Origin: Thermomonas haemolytica
GTDB taxonomy: Bacteria > Pseudomonadota > Gammaproteobacteria > Xanthomonadales > Xanthomonadaceae
NCBI RefSeq assembly: GCF_004346265.1
Contig: NZ_SMAP01000009.1
Location: 1-64,000 of the forward strand
Length of the DNA stretch: 64,000 nucleotides
Reading direction: 5' to 3'
The first letter of the stretch is position 1, and the number at the start of each line of letters is the position of its first letter. A program made the translations under genes and the position numbers. Under the pieces are notes generated by a model. It was given only the letters and a program-made list of their open reading frames with translations. It searched no databases and was not told the DNA's origin. Positions 7,924 to 17,585 of this stretch are shown piece after piece.

Positions 7924-10290
7924 TCAGAACGGCAAGCGCAGATTCGGCTCCAGCTGCAGCAGCTTGTCGCGGAACGCCTGCTGGATGCGCGCCATGCCGC
8001 TGGTGGTCTCGGCATCGAAGCGCATCACCAGCACCGGCGTGGTGTTGGAGGCACGCACCAGGCCCCAGCCGTCCGGCCAGTCCACGCGCACGCCGTCGAG
8101 GGTGGTGATGCGCGCGCCTTCGAACCCCGCCATCAGGCGCAACCGCTCGACGAACTCGTGCGGGTCGCCGTCGTCCGGCAGCTCGACCTTGATCTCGGCA
8201 GTGGACACGCCGTCCGGCAGCGCCTCGAACACCGCCTCCGGCGCCTCGCCGCGCACGTCCAGGATCTCCAGCAGGCGCGCCGCGGCGTAGATGCCGTCGT
8301 CGAACCCGAACCAGCGTTCGGCGAAGAAAAAGTGGCCGCTCATCTCGCCGGCCAGCGCGGCGTCGGTCTCGCGCATCTTGGCCTTGATCAGCGAGTGCCC
8401 GGTCTTCCACATCAGCGGGCTGCCGCCGTGGCGCAGGATCTGCACCGGCAGGCGGCCGGTGCACTTCACGTCGTACACGATCACCGCACCCGGGTTGCGT
8501 TCCAGCACGTCGGCGGCGAACAGCATCAGCAGGCGGTCGGGGAAGATGGCCTTGCCGGACTTGGAGACCACGCCGAGGCGGTCGCCGTCGCCATCGAACG
8601 CGATGCCGAGGTCGGCGTCCAGGCGCTGCACCATCTGCACCAGCGCCTCCAGGTTGTGCGGGTCGCCCGGGTCCGGATGGTGGTTGGGGAAGTTGCCGTC
8701 CACGTCGCAGAACAGCGGGGTGACGTCGGCGCCGATCGCCTCCAGCACGCGCGGGCCGAGGATGCCGGCGGCGCCGTTGCCGGCATCCACCACCACCTTC
8801 AGCGGCTGGCCGATCTGGATGTCGCCGGCGATCCGCTGCACGTAGTCCTCGCCGATGTCGCGCTCGTCCAGGGTGCCTTCCACCTCGGCCTGCAGCAGGC
8901 GGTCCTCGGCGATCCGCGCATGCAGGTCCTTGATCGCCTCCCCAGCCAGGGTCTCACCGCCAATGACGATCTTGAAGCCGTTGTAATCGGGCGGGTTGTG
9001 GCTGCCGGTGATGGCCACCCCGCAGCCGGTGCGCAGGTGGTAGGTGCCGAAGTACACCACCGGGGTCGGCACCATGCCGATGTCGATCACGTTGCGGCCG
9101 GCCTTGCGCAGGCCGCGGATCAGGCCTTGCGCCAGGTCCGGGCCGGACAGGCGGCCGTCGCGCCCGACCACGATCGCCTCCAGTCCCTGCTCGGCCATCA
9201 CCGAGCCGATGGCCTGGCCGATCAGTTCGGCCACTCCGGCATCCAGCGAATGCCCGATCACGCCGCGGATGTCGTAGGCGCGGAAGATGCGATGGTCGAT
9301 CACCACCGGCACGCGCGCGGCGCGCTCGGGGCGGTCGTGCTCGCGCACCTTCACCTTCGGCGCCGGCTCGGCCGCCGGCAGCTCTTGTTGCAGATCGGCC
9401 AGGGTCGGCCCGGCCTCGACCACGCCGGCGCCGCCCAGCGCCAGCAGGCGCGGCCGCACCCGCAGCCAGAGAATGCCCGCAAGGACCAGCAGGATCACGC
9501 CCAGCGCGAGCGCGGGGATGCCGTCCAGCGCGAACGGCGTGGCCGCCATGTCAGGAGCCGCCGCAGAGATGCGCAGATCGCTGTCGGGCACGCGCGCGGC
9601 CATCGCCTCGGCCGCATTGCCCAACGCCAACTCGCCGCGCTCGATCACGCTGCGCTGGCCCTGGCGCAGGGCGAGGTAGGTACCGCCCGGCAGCGCCGGT
9701 GACTCGACCCCGCTCTCCAGCCGGGTCAGCGGCAGTTCGACGTAGGCCACCATCGGGGTCGCGCCCTTCACCGGCGCCGCCAGCGCCAGCCGGTGCTGGC
9801 CCTGCGCCTGCACGATGCGGGTGCTGGTCTTGCCGCTGGACAGCGCGTCCTCGATCACCGCCACGGTGCCGAAGCCGGCCCGCGGCAGGTTGGCGTAGAG
9901 CTCCTCCAGGTCTGCCGGCCAGACCGCGGCGCGGGCGACGTCGCTCCAGCCCTGCTTCAGCGCCGCGGCCGCGGCCTCGCGGTCGCCTGTCGCCAGCGCG
10001 GCCGCCAGCTCGCGCGAAGCCAGCTGGGTGCCGAACCGCTGGCGCTGCTCGTTGAGCACGCGCCGCACCGACACCACCGCGTCGTCGCGCGCGAACTCCA
10101 GCGAATGCTGGCGGGTCTCATCGCGCAAGCGCAGCCCGCCGGCGACCAGGCACCACACGCCCAGCACCAGCAGCAGCGCGACCAGCCAGGGCAGCAGCCG
10201 CGCCGCCTGCAGTGGGTCGAACTGCAACCCGCGCGGCGCGTCATCGTCCGCCCCGTCCTTGTCCTTGCGACCCAATCCGAACACAGCCAT
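7924..10290 (-). CDS. algC: Phosphomannomutase/phosphoglucomutase, long membrane-anchored form
   Basis: Interconverts mannose- or glucose-6- and -1-phosphate for surface polysaccharide precursors. The C-terminal roughly 445 residues (from FRAYDIRGVIG, about 343) are a complete alpha-D-phosphohexomutase. It has the phosphoserine loop TGSHNP (Ser430), the metal loop DGDGDR, the sugar-binding GEMSGH and the phosphate-binding RASNTTPVLV. The first 320 residues are extra: a membrane segment at about 33-53, a probably periplasmic region, and a second membrane segment at about 262-285, then a proline-rich linker. Similar long forms are known in pseudomonads. It is followed on the same strand order by dut and coaB/coaC, as in the classical radC-dfp-dut-algC block. 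The annotated start includes both membrane segments. Confidence 0.92.
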   Translation of the reverse strand: MAVFGLGRKDKDGADDDAPRGLQFDPLQAARLLPWLVALLLVLGVWCLVAGGLRLRDETRQHSLEFARDDAVVSVRRVLNEQRQRFGTQLASRELAAALATGDREAAAAALKQGWSDVARAAVWPADLEELYANLPRAGFGTVAVIEDALSSGKTSTRIVQAQGQHRLALAAPVKGATPMVAYVELPLTRLESGVESPALPGGTYLALRQGQRSVIERGELALGNAAEAMAARVPDSDLRISAAAPDMAATPFALDGIPALALGVILLVLAGILWLRVRPRLLALGGAGVVEAGPTLADLQQELPAAEPAPKVKVREHDRPERAARVPVVIDHRIFRAYDIRGVIGHSLDAGVAELIGQAIGSVMAEQGLEAIVVGRDGRLSGPDLAQGLIRGLRKAGRNVIDIGMVPTPVVYFGTYHLRTGCGVAITGSHNPPDYNGFKIVIGGETLAGEAIKDLHARIAEDRLLQAEVEGTLDERDIGEDYVQRIAGDIQIGQPLKVVVDAGNGAAGILGPRVLEAIGADVTPLFCDVDGNFPNHHPDPGDPHNLEALVQMVQRLDADLGIAFDGDGDRLGVVSKSGKAIFPDRLLMLFAADVLERNPGAVIVYDVKCTGRLPVQILRHGGSPLMWKTGHSLIKAKMRETDAALAGEMSGHFFFAERWFGFDDGIYAAARLLEILDVRGEAPEAVFEALPDGVSTAEIKVELPDDGDPHEFVERLRLMAGFEGARITTLDGVRVDWPDGWGLVRASNTTPVLVMRFDAETTSGMARIQQAFRDKLLQLEPNLRLPF

Positions 10291-10302
10291 GCGATTCCCC
10301 CG

Positions 10303-10764
10303 TCAGCGCACGCCGGTATGGCCGAAGCCTCCCTGCCCGCGCGCGCTCTCCTCGAAAGTATCCACCACTTGCAGCACAGCGCGCACCACCGGCAGCAACA
10401 CCAGCTGGGCGATGCGGTCCCCGGGTGCGATCTCGAACACCTGCGCGGCGCGGTTCCACAGGCTCACCATCAGCGGCCCCTGGTAGTCGGCATCGATCAG
10501 GCCGGTGCCGTTGCCGAGCACGATGCCGTGCTTATGGCCCAGCCCGGAGCGCGGCAGGATGACCGCGCACAGGCCGGGATCGGCGATGTGGATGGCCAGC
10601 CCGGAGGGCACCAGCGCGGTCGCGCCGGGCTCCAGCCGCAGCGGCGCCTCCAGCGCGGCGCGCAGGTCCATCCCCGCGCTGTGCGCGGTGGCATAGGCCG
10701 GCAACTCCCATTCGCGGCCGAAGCGCGGATCCAGCACCTTCACCTGCAGCACGTGCGCGCTCAT
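10303..10764 (-). CDS. dut: dUTP diphosphatase
   Basis: Trimeric dUTPase making dUMP and keeping uracil out of DNA. The 153-residue product contains the five family motifs, including [30 protein letters not shown] and GDRIAQLVL, with the C-terminal GQGGFGHTG closing motif. The start ATG overlaps the coaB stop as ATGA. It is 12 nt upstream of algC, so the block is one operon. Confidence 0.96.
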   Translation of the reverse strand: MSAHVLQVKVLDPRFGREWELPAYATAHSAGMDLRAALEAPLRLEPGATALVPSGLAIHIADPGLCAVILPRSGLGHKHGIVLGNGTGLIDADYQGPLMVSLWNRAAQVFEIAPGDRIAQLVLLPVVRAVLQVVDTFEESARGQGGFGHTGVR

Positions 10765-11417
10765 GCCAGCCGCTCCGCCACGATGTCCAGCAGCTGGCCG
10801 GCGAGCTCCGCCTTCGGTGCCGGGCCCAACGCGCGCGCGCCGGCGGCGTCGATCACCAGCAGCGCGTTGTCGTCGCTCTCGAATCCGCAGCCCGCCTGCC
10901 CGACCTGGTTGGCGCAGATCAGGTCCAGGCGCTTGCGCTCCAGCTTGGCGCGCGCGTAGTCGGCCACCCGTTCGGTCTCCGCCGCGAATCCCACCACCAA
11001 ACGCGGGCGCTGCGCGCTGGCGGCCACCTCGGCCAGGATGTCGCGGGTCTTCACCAGCTCCAGCACCAGCACGTCCTGCCCCGGCTGCTTCTTGATCTTT
11101 TGCGCGGACGGAGCACGCGGGGTGAAATCGGCCACCGCCGCCGCCCCGATGTAGGCATCGCAGGGAAGCGCCTGCATCACCGCAGCGTGCATCTGCGCGG
11201 CGCTGCGCACGTCGATGCGCTGTACCCCCGCGGGCGTGGCCAGGTGCACCGGGCCTGCCACCAGCACCACCTGCGCGCCGCGCGCGGCGGCCACCGCGGC
11301 GATCGCAAACCCCATCTTGCCGCTGCTGCGGTTGCCCAGGAAGCGCGCCGGGTCGAGGTCCTCGTAGGTCGGGCCGGCACTGACCAGCAGCCGGCGACCG
11401 GCCAACCCGGCACTCAT
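10761..11417 (-). CDS. coaB: Phosphopantothenoylcysteine synthetase (CoaB), encoded separately from CoaC
   Basis: Joins 4'-phosphopantothenate and cysteine in coenzyme A synthesis. The 218-residue product begins at the normal CoaB domain ([20 protein letters not shown]) and carries [15 protein letters not shown], the KIKK loop and VGFAAET. In most bacteria, including Xanthomonas as I recall, this is the C-terminal half of one bifunctional CoaBC. Here a -1 change of frame gives a coaC stop and coaB start overlapping as ATGA at 11414-11417. All other conserved blocks are intact, so both halves could work. It is either a genuine split or a sequencing or mutational frameshift in the inter-domain linker. 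Confidence 0.9.
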   Translation of the reverse strand: MSAGLAGRRLLVSAGPTYEDLDPARFLGNRSSGKMGFAIAAVAAARGAQVVLVAGPVHLATPAGVQRIDVRSAAQMHAAVMQALPCDAYIGAAAVADFTPRAPSAQKIKKQPGQDVLVLELVKTRDILAEVAASAQRPRLVVGFAAETERVADYARAKLERKRLDLICANQVGQAGCGFESDDNALLVIDAAGARALGPAPKAELAGQLLDIVAERLA

Positions 11418-11971
11418 GCCAGCGCCCCGAGCGCGGCCACGATCTCGGCCGGCTCCGCCATCCGCCCGGGCCCGGACTCGCCCTCGGCCAGCGGGCCGTC
11501 GTTGGGCCCGACCAGATGCGCACCGCGCGCCAGCAGCAGGGCCACGTTGGCCTGGGTGGCCGGGTGCCGCCACATGCGGTAGTTCATCGCCGGCGCCAGC
11601 AGCAGCGGCGCCTCGGTGGCCAGGCACAGGGTGCTGACCAGATCGTCCGCCAGCCCATGCGCCAGCTTCGCCAGCGTGTTGGCCGTGGCCGGCGCCACCA
11701 CCACCTGCTGCGCCCAGCCGGCCAGCTCGAGATGCCCCATCGCGGCCTCGGCCTGGGCGTCCCACAGCGACGTGCGCACTGGCCGGTGCGAGAGCGCCTG
11801 GAAGGTCTGCGCGCCGACGAAGCGCTGCGCGCTCTCGGTCATCGCCACCTGCACCTCGGCACCGGCATCGCGCAGGCGGCGCACCAGCTCGGCGGCCTTG
11901 TAGGCGGCAATCCCGCCGCACACGCACAGCAGCACGCGACGGCCGCCCTCGGGAGCATCCTGAACCTGCAT
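11414..11971 (-). CDS. coaC: Phosphopantothenoylcysteine decarboxylase (CoaC), encoded separately from CoaB
   Basis: FMN-dependent decarboxylase of the coenzyme A pathway. The 185 residues cover the flavoprotein domain: [13 protein letters not shown], the catalytic-His region, [21 protein letters not shown], and the PAMNYRMW motif with the conserved Asn. The chain ends at [17 protein letters not shown], exactly where the CoaBC linker begins. Start chosen at ATG 11971, with AGGA 9 nt upstream; an earlier ATG at 12025 is possible but adds an unconserved stretch. Divergent from radC. Confidence 0.9.
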   Translation of the reverse strand: MQVQDAPEGGRRVLLCVCGGIAAYKAAELVRRLRDAGAEVQVAMTESAQRFVGAQTFQALSHRPVRTSLWDAQAEAAMGHLELAGWAQQVVVAPATANTLAKLAHGLADDLVSTLCLATEAPLLLAPAMNYRMWRHPATQANVALLLARGAHLVGPNDGPLAEGESGPGRMAEPAEIVAALGALA

Positions 11972-12067
11972 CAGGCCGTTTCCTGACCACTTCACCAGCG
12001 GCCAGCTTACCCGATGCGGCGCCATATTCCGCTAGCCGGGATGCGCCGGCCGGCGCACGCTGGCGGC

Positions 12068-12742
12068 ATGCACATCCGCGACTGGCCCGCCACCGAACGT
12101 CCCCGCGAGAAGCTGCTGGCGCGCGGCCCGGGCGCGCTGTCGGATGCCGAGCTGCTGGCGCTGTTCCTCGGCTCCGGCTGCGCCGGGCAGGATGCCGTCA
12201 GCAATGCGCGCGCCCTGCTGGCCGCGCATGCCGGCCTGCGCCCGCTGCTGGACCACGAACCGCGCGCGCTGCTGCGCCTGCGCGGGATCGGCCCGGCCCG
12301 CGCCTGCCTGCTGGCGGCCGCGCTGGAGCTGGGGCGGCGCCATCTGGCGGCCGGGCTGGAACGCGGCGAGGCGCTGACCGATCCGGGCGCGGCCGGGCGC
12401 TACTTCGCGCGCCGCCTGCGCGCGCTCGGCCACGAGGTGTTCGCGGTGCTGTACCTCGACAGCCGCCATCGCGCGCTGGCCTTCGAGGAACTTTTCCGCG
12501 GCACCATCGACGGCGCCGAAGTGCATCCGCGCATCGTGGTGCAGCGCGCGCTGGCGCACGGCGCGGCCGCCGCGATCGTCGGCCACAACCATCCCAGCGG
12601 GAATCCCGAACCCAGCGCCGCCGACCGCGCGCTCACCGCGCGCCTGCGCCAGGCGCTGGCGCTGGTGGACGTACGCCTGCTCGACCATTTCGTGGTCGGC
12701 GACGGCGCACCCACCTCGATGGCGGAACGCGGCCTGCTGTAA
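12068..12742 (+). CDS. radC: RadC family (JAB1/MPN-type) protein
   Basis: A 224-residue protein with an N-terminal helix-hairpin-helix-like region ([21 protein letters not shown]) and a C-terminal JAMM-type metal site. The site reads HP near EVHPRIVV, then [14 protein letters not shown], giving H-x-H and the distant Asp. The family was once linked to recombinational repair, but its real function is uncertain. Start chosen at ATG 12068 ([17 protein letters not shown]), the canonical RadC N-terminus. It is divergent from coaC and ends at a strong terminator. Confidence 0.9.
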   Translation: MHIRDWPATERPREKLLARGPGALSDAELLALFLGSGCAGQDAVSNARALLAAHAGLRPLLDHEPRALLRLRGIGPARACLLAAALELGRRHLAAGLERGEALTDPGAAGRYFARRLRALGHEVFAVLYLDSRHRALAFEELFRGTIDGAEVHPRIVVQRALAHGAAAAIVGHNHPSGNPEPSAADRALTARLRQALALVDVRLLDHFVVGDGAPTSMAERGLL

Positions 12743-12780
12743 GCGCTGCCATGGCGCGGGCGGCATGGCGACGGGCACGA

Positions 12781-12808
12781 AAAAGCCCGCCTTGCGGCGG
12801 GCTTTTTC
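12781..12808. terminator. Bidirectional rho-independent terminator
   Basis: AAAAAGCCCGCC and GGCGGGCTTTTT form a 12-bp perfect stem with a TTGC loop and U-tracts in both directions. It serves radC from the left and tRNA-Gln from the right. Confidence 0.95.
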
Positions 12809-12817
12809 GTCGAAGAT

Positions 12818-12891
12818 GGCAGCCCCGGATGGATTCGAACCACCGAATGCCTGAGTCAGAGTCAGGTGCCTTACCGCTTGGCGACGGGGCT
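12818..12891 (-). tRNA. tRNA-Gln (anticodon CTG)
   Basis: A 74-nt cloverleaf with acceptor AGCCCCG paired to CGGGGCT, discriminator G and encoded CCA (12818-12820). The D arm is CGCCAAGCGGTAAGGC, the anticodon arm is CCTGA-CTCTGAC-TCAGG with anticodon CTG, and the T arm contains GGTTCGAATCC. It is followed immediately by the terminator at 12781-12808. Confidence 0.96.
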
Positions 12892-12900
12892 ATGCTGCGA

Positions 12901-12906
12901 ATTGTA
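12901..12906 (-). promoter_or_regulatory. Probable -10 element of the tRNA-Gln promoter
   Basis: TACAAT on the minus strand lies 9 nt upstream of the mature tRNA 5' end. No good -35 hexamer is seen at 16-18 nt spacing, so this is tentative. Confidence 0.45.
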
Positions 12907-12960
12907 CGACCAAATGCGCCCGATGGATGAACAATCCGACCGGGCGCGTTGCCTCCGCGC

Positions 12961-13353
12961 TTAGCGCTTGGAGAACTGGGTGGCGCGGCGGGCCTTGTGC
13001 AGGCCGACCTTCTTGCGCTCGACCTCGCGGGCGTCGCGGGTCATGAAGCCGGCCTTGCGCAGCTCGGACTTCAGGGTTTCGTCGTACTCCACCAGCGCGC
13101 GGGCGATGCCCAGGCGGATCGCACCGGCCTGGCCGGTGGTACCGCCGCCGCTGGCGGTGACGACGACGTCGAACTTGTCGGTGTTCTTGGTCAGCTCGAG
13201 CGGCTGGCGCACGATCATGCGCGCGGTCTCGCGGCCGAAGAACTCGTCCAGCGGACGGTCGTTGATGGTGATGTTGCCGCTGCCCTTGCGCAGGAACACG
13301 CGGGCGGTGGAGGACTTGCGGCGGCCGGTGCCGTAATTCTGGGTGATAGCCAT
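12961..13353 (-). CDS. rpsI: 30S ribosomal protein S9
   Basis: 130 residues, the usual S9 length. It starts [21 protein letters not shown] and ends in the basic tail [10 protein letters not shown] that contacts P-site tRNA. It follows rplM by 12 nt, the conserved rplM-rpsI operon. A stem with arms GCGCCCG and CGGGCGC lies just downstream, before the tRNA-Gln promoter. Confidence 0.98.
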   Translation of the reverse strand: MAITQNYGTGRRKSSTARVFLRKGSGNITINDRPLDEFFGRETARMIVRQPLELTKNTDKFDVVVTASGGGTTGQAGAIRLGIARALVEYDETLKSELRKAGFMTRDAREVERKKVGLHKARRATQFSKR

Positions 13354-13365
13354 GGTGTGCGGACC

Positions 13366-13794
13366 TTAGATGTCGAGCGGCTGCGGCTGCTGGGCGGCGT
13401 GCGGATGCTCAGGGCCGGCATAGACCTTGAGCTTGCGGTACATGGCGCGGCCCAGCGGGCCCTTCGGCAGCATGCCCTTGACCGCGATCTCGATCACGCG
13501 CTCCGGGTGGCGCTCCAGCGCCTGCGCCAGGGTCTCGGTCTTGAGGTTGCCGATGTAGCCGGTGAAGCGGTGATACAGCTTGTCCTGCATCTTCTTGCCG
13601 GTCGCCACGATCTTGTCGGCGTTGACCACCACGAGGTAGTCGCCGGTATCGACGTGCGGGGTGAAAACGGGCTTGTGCTTGCCGCGCAGGCGGTAGGCCA
13701 GGGCTGCGGCCAGGCGGCCCAGGGTCTTGCCCTCGGCGTCGACGACGTACCAGTCGCGCTGGACGGTCTCGTTCTTGGCGATGAAAGTCTTCAT
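13366..13794 (-). CDS. rplM: 50S ribosomal protein L13
   Basis: 142 residues, identical in length to E. coli L13. It has [20 protein letters not shown] at the start, and further in [20 protein letters not shown] and [20 protein letters not shown]. Start fixed at ATG 13794 by the family N-terminus; upstream in-frame codons to 13887 are not conserved. First gene of the rplM-rpsI operon and divergent from coq7 across 182 nt. I do not see a clear L13 leader structure. Confidence 0.97.
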   Translation of the reverse strand: MKTFIAKNETVQRDWYVVDAEGKTLGRLAAALAYRLRGKHKPVFTPHVDTGDYLVVVNADKIVATGKKMQDKLYHRFTGYIGNLKTETLAQALERHPERVIEIAVKGMLPKGPLGRAMYRKLKVYAGPEHPHAAQQPQPLDI

Positions 13795-13976
13795 GGGGGA
13801 ACTCTTGTTCAGGGGTGCCTTGTCGGGCTGGTTCGGCGGCATGGCCGAAGGTCGCCTCGCGTTGTTTTTCGCGCAGGCAACCAGCACCCGGACGCGAAAG
13901 AAGCGGAAGTGTAGCGGCCCGGCTGGCGCCGCGCAAGCCCGCCCACCATCCGGCGACGGCGACCTAGAATGCCGGC

Positions 13977-14633
13977 ATGCATACCGGCCCCTCGCCCTTC
14001 CGCCACCTGAGCCCGCTGGACCGCCTGCTGGATTCGGCCCAGAACGCCCTGTCCACCGTGCTGGGTGCGCCGCGCGCCGCGCGCGCCAACCCCGGCCTGG
14101 GCGAGCCCGAGGTGGTCCTGGACGAACCCGAGCGCCGGCACGCGGCCGGACTGATGCGGATCAACCATACCGGCGAGGTCTGCGCGCAGGCGCTGTACGT
14201 CGGCCAGGCCGCGGTGGCGCGCGAACCCGCCACCCGCGACCACCTGCTGGAAGCGGCGCAGGAGGAAACCGACCACCTGGCCTGGTGCGCGGACCGCCTG
14301 CGCGAGCTGGACAGCCGCCCCAGCCTGCTCAACCCGCTGTGGTACGCCGGCAGCTGGGCGATCGGCGCCGCCGCGGGGTTGCGCGGCGACGGCTGGAACC
14401 TGGGCTTCGTGGTCGAAACCGAGCGCCAGGTCGAGGCGCACCTGGAAGAACACCTGCAGACACTGCCGCCGGCCGATGCACGCAGCCGCGCGATCCTGGC
14501 GGTGATGAAGGACGACGAGGCCCGCCACGCCGACAATGCGCTGGCCGCCGGCGCGCGCACCCTGCCGCCGCCGATCCCGGCGCTGATGGCAGGGATGTCG
14601 AAAGTGATGAAGGCGATGGCGTACCGGATTTGA
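13977..14633 (+). CDS. coq7: 2-polyprenyl-3-methyl-6-methoxy-1,4-benzoquinone monooxygenase (Coq7)
   Basis: Di-iron hydroxylase of late ubiquinone synthesis. The 218 residues carry the ferritin-like carboxylate/His ligands: [28 protein letters not shown] and [11 protein letters not shown]. The length and the family's N-terminal helix fit Coq7 rather than UbiF. The ATG at 13977 comes after no strong Shine-Dalgarno site. Converges with speD over a terminator hairpin. Confidence 0.94.
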   Translation: MHTGPSPFRHLSPLDRLLDSAQNALSTVLGAPRAARANPGLGEPEVVLDEPERRHAAGLMRINHTGEVCAQALYVGQAAVAREPATRDHLLEAAQEETDHLAWCADRLRELDSRPSLLNPLWYAGSWAIGAAAGLRGDGWNLGFVVETERQVEAHLEEHLQTLPPADARSRAILAVMKDDEARHADNALAAGARTLPPPIPALMAGMSKVMKAMAYRI

Positions 14634-14702
14634 TCGCCCGGCGCCGGGCTGCGCGCCCGGACCCTGCGCGACGACCAGCGGCATCCCCGGCCCTGAAACG
14701 CC

Positions 14703-14726
14703 GCAAGCCGGCTTACGCCGGCTTGC
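14703..14726. terminator. Hairpin between coq7 and speD
   Basis: GCAAGCCGGC and GCCGGCTTGC form a perfect 10-bp stem with a TTAC loop between the two convergent genes. The U-tract is weak. Confidence 0.6.
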
Positions 14727-14747
14727 ACATGGCTACCTCGCGCGGGA

Positions 14748-15539
14748 TCAATCGACCAGATTGCGCCCGTGGTAGAGCTCCTCGATCTCGCGCTTGAGCC
14801 GCGCCTCGATCTTCATGCGTTCCTTGAAGGACAGGTTGCGCGCCTTCTCCTCGAACAGGTACTGGTCGAGGTCGAAGTCCTTCAGGTGCATCTTGGTATG
14901 GAAGATGTTCTCCTGGTACACGTTGACGTCCAGCATCTCGTAGCGGGAGCGCACGTTCTTGGCCAGGTAGTCCTGGATCGAGTTGATCTTGTGATCGATG
15001 AAATGCTTCCTGCCCTTGATGTCGCGGGTGAAGCCGCGCACGCGGTAGTCCATCACCACGATGTCGGACTCGAAGCTCTCGATCAGGTAGTTCAGCGCCT
15101 TCAGCGGCGAGATCACGCCGCAGGTGGACACGTCGATGTCGGCGCGGAAGGTCGCGATGCCGTTGTCCGGATGGGTTTCCGGGTAGGTGTGCACGGTGAT
15201 GTGCGACTTGTCCAGGTGCGCCACCACCGCGTCCGAGATCACGCCCTTGGCATCGGCCTTGTCGATCACCGGCTGCTCGGAGATCAGGATCGTCACCGAG
15301 GCGCCCTGCGGGTCGTAGTCCTGGCGCGCGATGTTGAGGATGTTCGCGCCGATGATCTCCGCCACGTCGGTCAGGATCTGGGTCAGGCGGTCGGCGTTGT
15401 ATTCCTCGTCGATGTATTCGATGTAGCGGCGGCGCTCGTCCTCCGACGCCGCGTAGCACACGTCGTAGATGTTGAAGGACAGCGACTTGGTGAGGTTGTT
15501 GAAGCCCTGGAGCTTCAGGCGCGGCAGCGGCTTGACCAC
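14748..15539 (-). CDS. speD: S-adenosylmethionine decarboxylase proenzyme
   Basis: Pyruvoyl enzyme supplying decarboxylated SAM for spermidine synthesis. The product is cut by itself at a Lys-Ser bond in [14 protein letters not shown]. Using GTG 15539 as start gives 263 residues with the cleavage site at K111-S112, exactly the E. coli numbering. The in-frame ATG at 15575 would shift it by 12, so GTG is preferred. Other conserved blocks are [19 protein letters not shown] and [16 protein letters not shown]. Divergent from clp, a pairing I know from Xanthomonadaceae. Confidence 0.96.
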   Translation of the reverse strand: MVKPLPRLKLQGFNNLTKSLSFNIYDVCYAASEDERRRYIEYIDEEYNADRLTQILTDVAEIIGANILNIARQDYDPQGASVTILISEQPVIDKADAKGVISDAVVAHLDKSHITVHTYPETHPDNGIATFRADIDVSTCGVISPLKALNYLIESFESDIVVMDYRVRGFTRDIKGRKHFIDHKINSIQDYLAKNVRSRYEMLDVNVYQENIFHTKMHLKDFDLDQYLFEEKARNLSFKERMKIEARLKREIEELYHGRNLVD

Positions 15540-15684
15540 GGCATTGGATCCGGCGGGAGCGAGACAGAAACGCAATTATGCGGCAAAAGGGCGGCTACCG
15601 CGTGACGGTCCGGCCGGCGGCGGGAGGATTTGCCCCCCCGCGCCGGTTGCGCCTAAGCTTGCGCATTCACAGGCGCCTACCCGC

Positions 15685-16365
15685 ATGAGCAGCACCTTCC
15701 CGAAGCCCGCCAAGACGCCCCCCGCCAGCCCGCTGCTGGCGGATGCCGGCACCATCGAGCGGTTCATCGCCAACTGCCACCGCCGCAAGTACCCGGCGCG
15801 GGCGGAAGTGTTCCACCCGGGCGACCCGGCGGGCACCCTGTACTACATCATCTCCGGCTCGGTCAGCATCATCGCGCGCGAGGACGACGAGCGCGAGCTG
15901 GTGCTCGGCTACATCGGCGCCGGCGAGTTCGTCGGCGAGATGGGCCTGTTCGTGCATACCGAGCAGCGCGGGGTCGCGCTGCGCACCCGCACCCCCTGCG
16001 AGCTGGCCGAGATCAGCCACGAGCGGTTGCAGGCGCTGCTGGCGGCGCAGGCCAACGACGCCACCCGCCTGCTGTATTCGATCGGCGCGCAGATCAGCCA
16101 GCGCCTGCTGGACACCAGCCGCAAGGCCGGGCGGCTGGCCTTCCTGGACGTGTCCGACCGCATCTACCGCACCCTGTTCGACCTCGCCCGCGAGCCCGAC
16201 GCGATGACCCACCCGCTGGGCACCCAGCTGCGCGTCTCGCGCCAGGAGCTGGCACGGCTGGTGGGCTGCTCGCGCGAGATGGCCGGGCGGGTGCTGAAGA
16301 AACTGCAGGCGGACGGAAAACTGCACGCCCGCGGCAAGACCGTGGTGGTGTACGGCACCCGCTAG
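15685..16365 (+). CDS. clp: CRP-like global transcription factor Clp
   Basis: 226-residue CRP/FNR-family regulator. A cyclic-nucleotide-binding beta barrel occupies about residues 25-140 (FHPGDPAGTLYYIISGSVSI, GEFVGEMGLF). A dimer helix follows, and then a C-terminal HTH (LRVSRQELARLVGCSREMAGRVLKKL). In Xanthomonas, Clp responds to cyclic di-GMP rather than cAMP. It controls extracellular enzymes and polysaccharide, and in Lysobacter also antibiotic production. The speD neighbour and length support Clp. Start at ATG 15685; the longer in-frame extension would overlap speD. The GNAT gene follows by 20 nt. Confidence 0.93.
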   Translation: MSSTFPKPAKTPPASPLLADAGTIERFIANCHRRKYPARAEVFHPGDPAGTLYYIISGSVSIIAREDDERELVLGYIGAGEFVGEMGLFVHTEQRGVALRTRTPCELAEISHERLQALLAAQANDATRLLYSIGAQISQRLLDTSRKAGRLAFLDVSDRIYRTLFDLAREPDAMTHPLGTQLRVSRQELARLVGCSREMAGRVLKKLQADGKLHARGKTVVVYGTR

Positions 16366-16385
16366 GACGAAGGAGCGACGCGCGC

Positions 16386-16856
16386 ATGAGCCACGCCTTT
16401 TCCCCCGGCCCGCGCGCGCTCGACATCGACCTGCGCAACGCGGTCCCCGCGGATGCCGACGACGTCGCGCAGCTGCTGGTGGAACTGGGCTATCCCTGCG
16501 ACATCGCGGACGCAGCGGAACGCATCAGCGCGATCCTCGCCAACGACCGCCAGGCGCTGGTGCTGGCCCGCCGCAACGGCGCCGTGTGCGGGCTGGTGGC
16601 GCTGGATTTCATGTACTACCTGCCGCTGGGCACCACCACCTGCCGCGTCACCGCGCTGGTCGTGAGCGCCAGCGAACAGGGCCAGGGCGTGGGGCGCGCG
16701 CTGCTGAAAGAAGCCGAGCGTCGCGCGCGCGCCGGCGGTGCGGCCCGGATCGAGCTGACCTCCGGCGCCCAGCGCAGCGAGGCGCATGCGTTCTACCGCG
16801 CCTGCGGCTACAGCGACAGCTCGGTGCGCTTCGTCAAACCGCTGGGCTCGGCCTGA
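16386..16856 (+). CDS. GNAT family N-acetyltransferase
   Basis: 156-residue acetyltransferase of unknown substrate. It shows the acetyl-CoA motif A as VVSASEQGQGVGRALLKEAERRA and the motif B-like EAHAFYRACGYSDSSVRFVK. The 20-nt gap to clp suggests co-transcription. There is no sign of a toxin-antitoxin partner. Converges with the HAD gene. Confidence 0.85.
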   Translation: MSHAFSPGPRALDIDLRNAVPADADDVAQLLVELGYPCDIADAAERISAILANDRQALVLARRNGAVCGLVALDFMYYLPLGTTTCRVTALVVSASEQGQGVGRALLKEAERRARAGGAARIELTSGAQRSEAHAFYRACGYSDSSVRFVKPLGSA

Positions 16857-16868
16857 ACCGACCCCGGC

Positions 16869-17585
16869 TCAGGCGACGGCCTCGCCGCCGCGGCCCGGGC
16901 AGCCCCAGTTGAGGATCGGAGTGCCGGGCGGCAGCACGCGCCGGAACATCGCCACCCGCGCGCGCTTCGGGTTGACCACCACCGGCTGCGCCGCCGCCTG
17001 CAGCAGCGGCAGGTCGGCGCTGCTGTCGGAATAGGCCTGCGCCACCGGCTGGGTGTAGCCGGCCGCGCGGAGCATGGTCATCTTCATCGCATGGTGGCAG
17101 TGCCGGCGCGCGCCCATCCCGCCCAGGCGCTGCCCGAGCAGGGTGCCGATCACCGGCACGTCGCCGTGCCCAGCCAGCGCCAGAATCGCGCGCGCCAGCT
17201 CAGGCGGAGCACCGGTGGCGACCACCACGCAGTCACCCGCTGCGCGGTGGCGGGCGAAGACCTCCAGCCCGACCGGCAGCAGCCGCGCGCGGAGGGCCTC
17301 GGCATGCAGCGCAACATAGCAATCGATCAGCGCATCCAGCGGGGCGCGCTCGCACACAGTCCCCGCCCACACGAAGGCCGAGATGCCGGCGCGGCGGGTG
17401 GGCAGGAAGGCCACCAGCGGGCCGGCGAATGGCGCCAGCAGCAGCGCCAGCAGGCGCCGCCACCAGGCGCGCATGATCAGCCAGCGGAACAGGTGGGTGC
17501 CGGAGTCGCCGTCGTACAGGGTGTGGTCGAAATCGAACACCACCAGCGGCGCATCGTCGCGCGGCGGCGGGTACGTCGCCGTCAT
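16869..17585 (-). CDS. HAD-IB family phosphatase (SerB/PgpC-like)
   Basis: 238-residue haloacid-dehalogenase hydrolase. Motif I is [15 protein letters not shown], motif II is in [11 protein letters not shown], and motif III/IV is [16 protein letters not shown] hydrophobic helix cluster ([21 protein letters not shown]) after motif I resembles the cap of phosphatidylglycerophosphatase-C or phosphoserine-type enzymes. Substrate not determinable here. Its ATG overlaps the trpC stop (ATGA), so it is the last gene of the trpG operon, an odd partner for tryptophan synthesis. Confidence 0.85.
   Translation of the reverse strand: MTATYPPPRDDAPLVVFDFDHTLYDGDSGTHLFRWLIMRAWWRRLLALLLAPFAGPLVAFLPTRRAGISAFVWAGTVCERAPLDALIDCYVALHAEALRARLLPVGLEVFARHRAAGDCVVVATGAPPELARAILALAGHGDVPVIGTLLGQRLGGMGARRHCHHAMKMTMLRAAGYTQPVAQAYSDSSADLPLLQAAAQPVVVNPKRARVAMFRRVLPPGTPILNWGCPGRGGEAVA

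Noticed and set aside
15540-15575. ATG 15575 as the speD start
   Set aside because: GTG 15539 places the autocleavage bond at K111-S112, as in E. coli; the ATG would add 12 unconserved residues.
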